DNA from: CAZVCJ01 sp964625745
Lineage (GTDB): Bacteria > Chloroflexota > Anaerolineae > VGOG01
NCBI GenBank assembly: GCA_964625745.1
Contig: CAZVCJ010000061.1
Coordinates: forward strand, 1-21,298
Direction: 5' to 3'
DNA: 21,298 bases
In this document: positions 20,909-21,298 of the stretch, in pieces
How the letters are laid out: each line of letters starts with the position of its first letter
Position numbering within the stretch: position 1 is the stretch's first letter
Translations under genes and position numbers: made by a program
Notes under the pieces: model-generated
What the model was told of the DNA's origin: nothing
Database searches by the model: none
The model's input: the letters and a program-made list of their open reading frames with translations, nothing else

Positions 20909-21165
20909 TGCACGCCCCGAATGCCCAACCATCTGCGTTCAGTGATGTCGAGAGCCTCGCGGCTGGTGTGGAAAACGTACAGTTCGCGCTGTGGGGCTTC
21001 GCGACGAAGTTGACCGTAGCTTCTCATGGCGGCAACTGAGTCGGGAAAGGTGCTTACAACTGCCAGTTGCTCTAGAATTCGTTTGTTTGCTTCCGAATGA
21101 GCTTTGATGGCTTCCACTAAGAGCCATTGCTGAGGATAGTGTCTACGGATTTCTTGCCATTTCAT
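20905..21165 (-). CDS. Small hypothetical protein coupled to retropepsin gene
   Basis: I do not recognise a named family in this 86-residue protein. It starts MKWQEIRRHYPQQWLLVEA and ends HTSREALDITERRWLGIRG; a helical first half and a strand-rich second half (RELYVFHTS) are suggested. I chose ATG 21165 because AGGAG lies eight bases upstream; the ATG seven codons earlier has no SD. Its stop overlaps the start of the retropepsin gene. Possible roles are substrate, adaptor or inhibitor of the protease, and the layout also resembles two-gene toxin-antitoxin modules; neither is shown. Confidence 0.65.
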   Translation of the reverse strand: MKWQEIRRHYPQQWLLVEAIKAHSEANKRILEQLAVVSTFPDSVAAMRSYGQLRREAPQRELYVFHTSREALDITERRWLGIRGVQ

Positions 21166-21178
21166 TATTGGTTCTCCT
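21166..21178 (-). promoter_or_regulatory. Ribosome binding site choosing the internal ATG
   Basis: AGGAG at 21178-21174 (minus strand), eight bases before ATG 21165, supports the shorter start of the small gene upstream of the retropepsin. Confidence 0.6.
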
Positions 21179-21224
21179 ACAAGCATCTGTCGATATAGTT
21201 CTACGCCATACCTTGATCCGCTTC

Positions 21225-21298
21225 TCAGGGGACCAGCTTCTCGAAATCAGCGGGCAAGAAGTTGGTGATGACCAGTACTATCTCCAGGTTGTTGAAAT
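21225..21298 (-). CDS. C-terminal end of an unidentified protein (partial)
   Basis: The open frame entering from the window edge encodes NNLEIVLVITNFLPADF and then EKLVP before a TGA at 21225-21227. It looks protein-like, but about 23 residues is too little for assignment. It would be the gene preceding the small protein/retropepsin pair, about 60 bases away. Confidence 0.35.
   Translation of the reverse strand, partial: FNNLEIVLVITNFLPADFEKLVP

Noticed and set aside
1..21298. tRNA, rRNA or transposase genes
   Set aside because: None recognised by eye on either strand; no cloverleaf pattern or transposase motif was found.

Overview
The window looks like a contig from an uncultured bacterium, most likely Chloroflexota (Anaerolineae-like). 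This rests on overall character and is inference: GC-rich genes, many dispersed palindromes and heptamer tandem repeats, and a mix of carboxyltransferase, DUF2723 and DUF5674-like genes. A run of 100 N at 6451-6550 is flanked by an exact 55-bp direct duplication, so the sequence is a scaffolded draft assembly.

Region 1 (1-6066, + strand) is an accessory run of detoxification or modification genes, mostly with strong Shine-Dalgarno (SD) sites: an MFS transporter, an alpha/beta hydrolase, a VOC (glyoxalase-fold) protein, an APH-like phosphotransferase, a SAM methyltransferase broken by a one-base frameshift, a KynB-like cyclase, and a DinB/ClbS-like protein with a C-terminal TPR. Two diverged copies of a ~95-105 nt element that can fold lie before the MFS gene and before the VOC gene.

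Region 2 (6637-11641, + strand) is a biotin-dependent carboxyltransferase operon. It holds a methylmalonyl/propionyl-CoA carboxyltransferase (12S type), small unknown ORFs, a cupin, an OadA-like carboxyltransferase with no biotin domain (5S type), a DUF5674-like protein that appears to lack an internal segment, a helical unknown, and a separate biotin carrier (1.3S type). No biotin carboxylase and no membrane decarboxylase subunit is present. The set matches the three parts of methylmalonyl-CoA:pyruvate transcarboxylase, known from propionibacteria. A hairpin at 11654-11699 separates it from the convergent minus-strand genes.

Region 3 (minus strand, read from 21298 down to 11714) has a partial gene end, a translationally coupled pair (unknown + retropepsin-like protease), mreD, mrdA (PBP2), a membrane-anchored coiled-coil C39-like peptidase, a very large DUF2723 membrane glycosyltransferase, an acyl-CoA dehydrogenase and a glyoxalase-II-like hydrolase. 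mreD and mrdA belong to the cell-elongation machinery, but mreC is not next to them.

The most unusual feature is that intergenic-type repeats sit in frame inside the coding sequences of PBP2 and, at least six times, of the DUF2723 protein. These are C/G hairpins, CCAATAT heptamers, a CGCCGATT octamer array and CCCTTCGGC..GCTCAGG elements. One of them interrupts one of three internal protein repeats at a point where the other two copies have no insertion.
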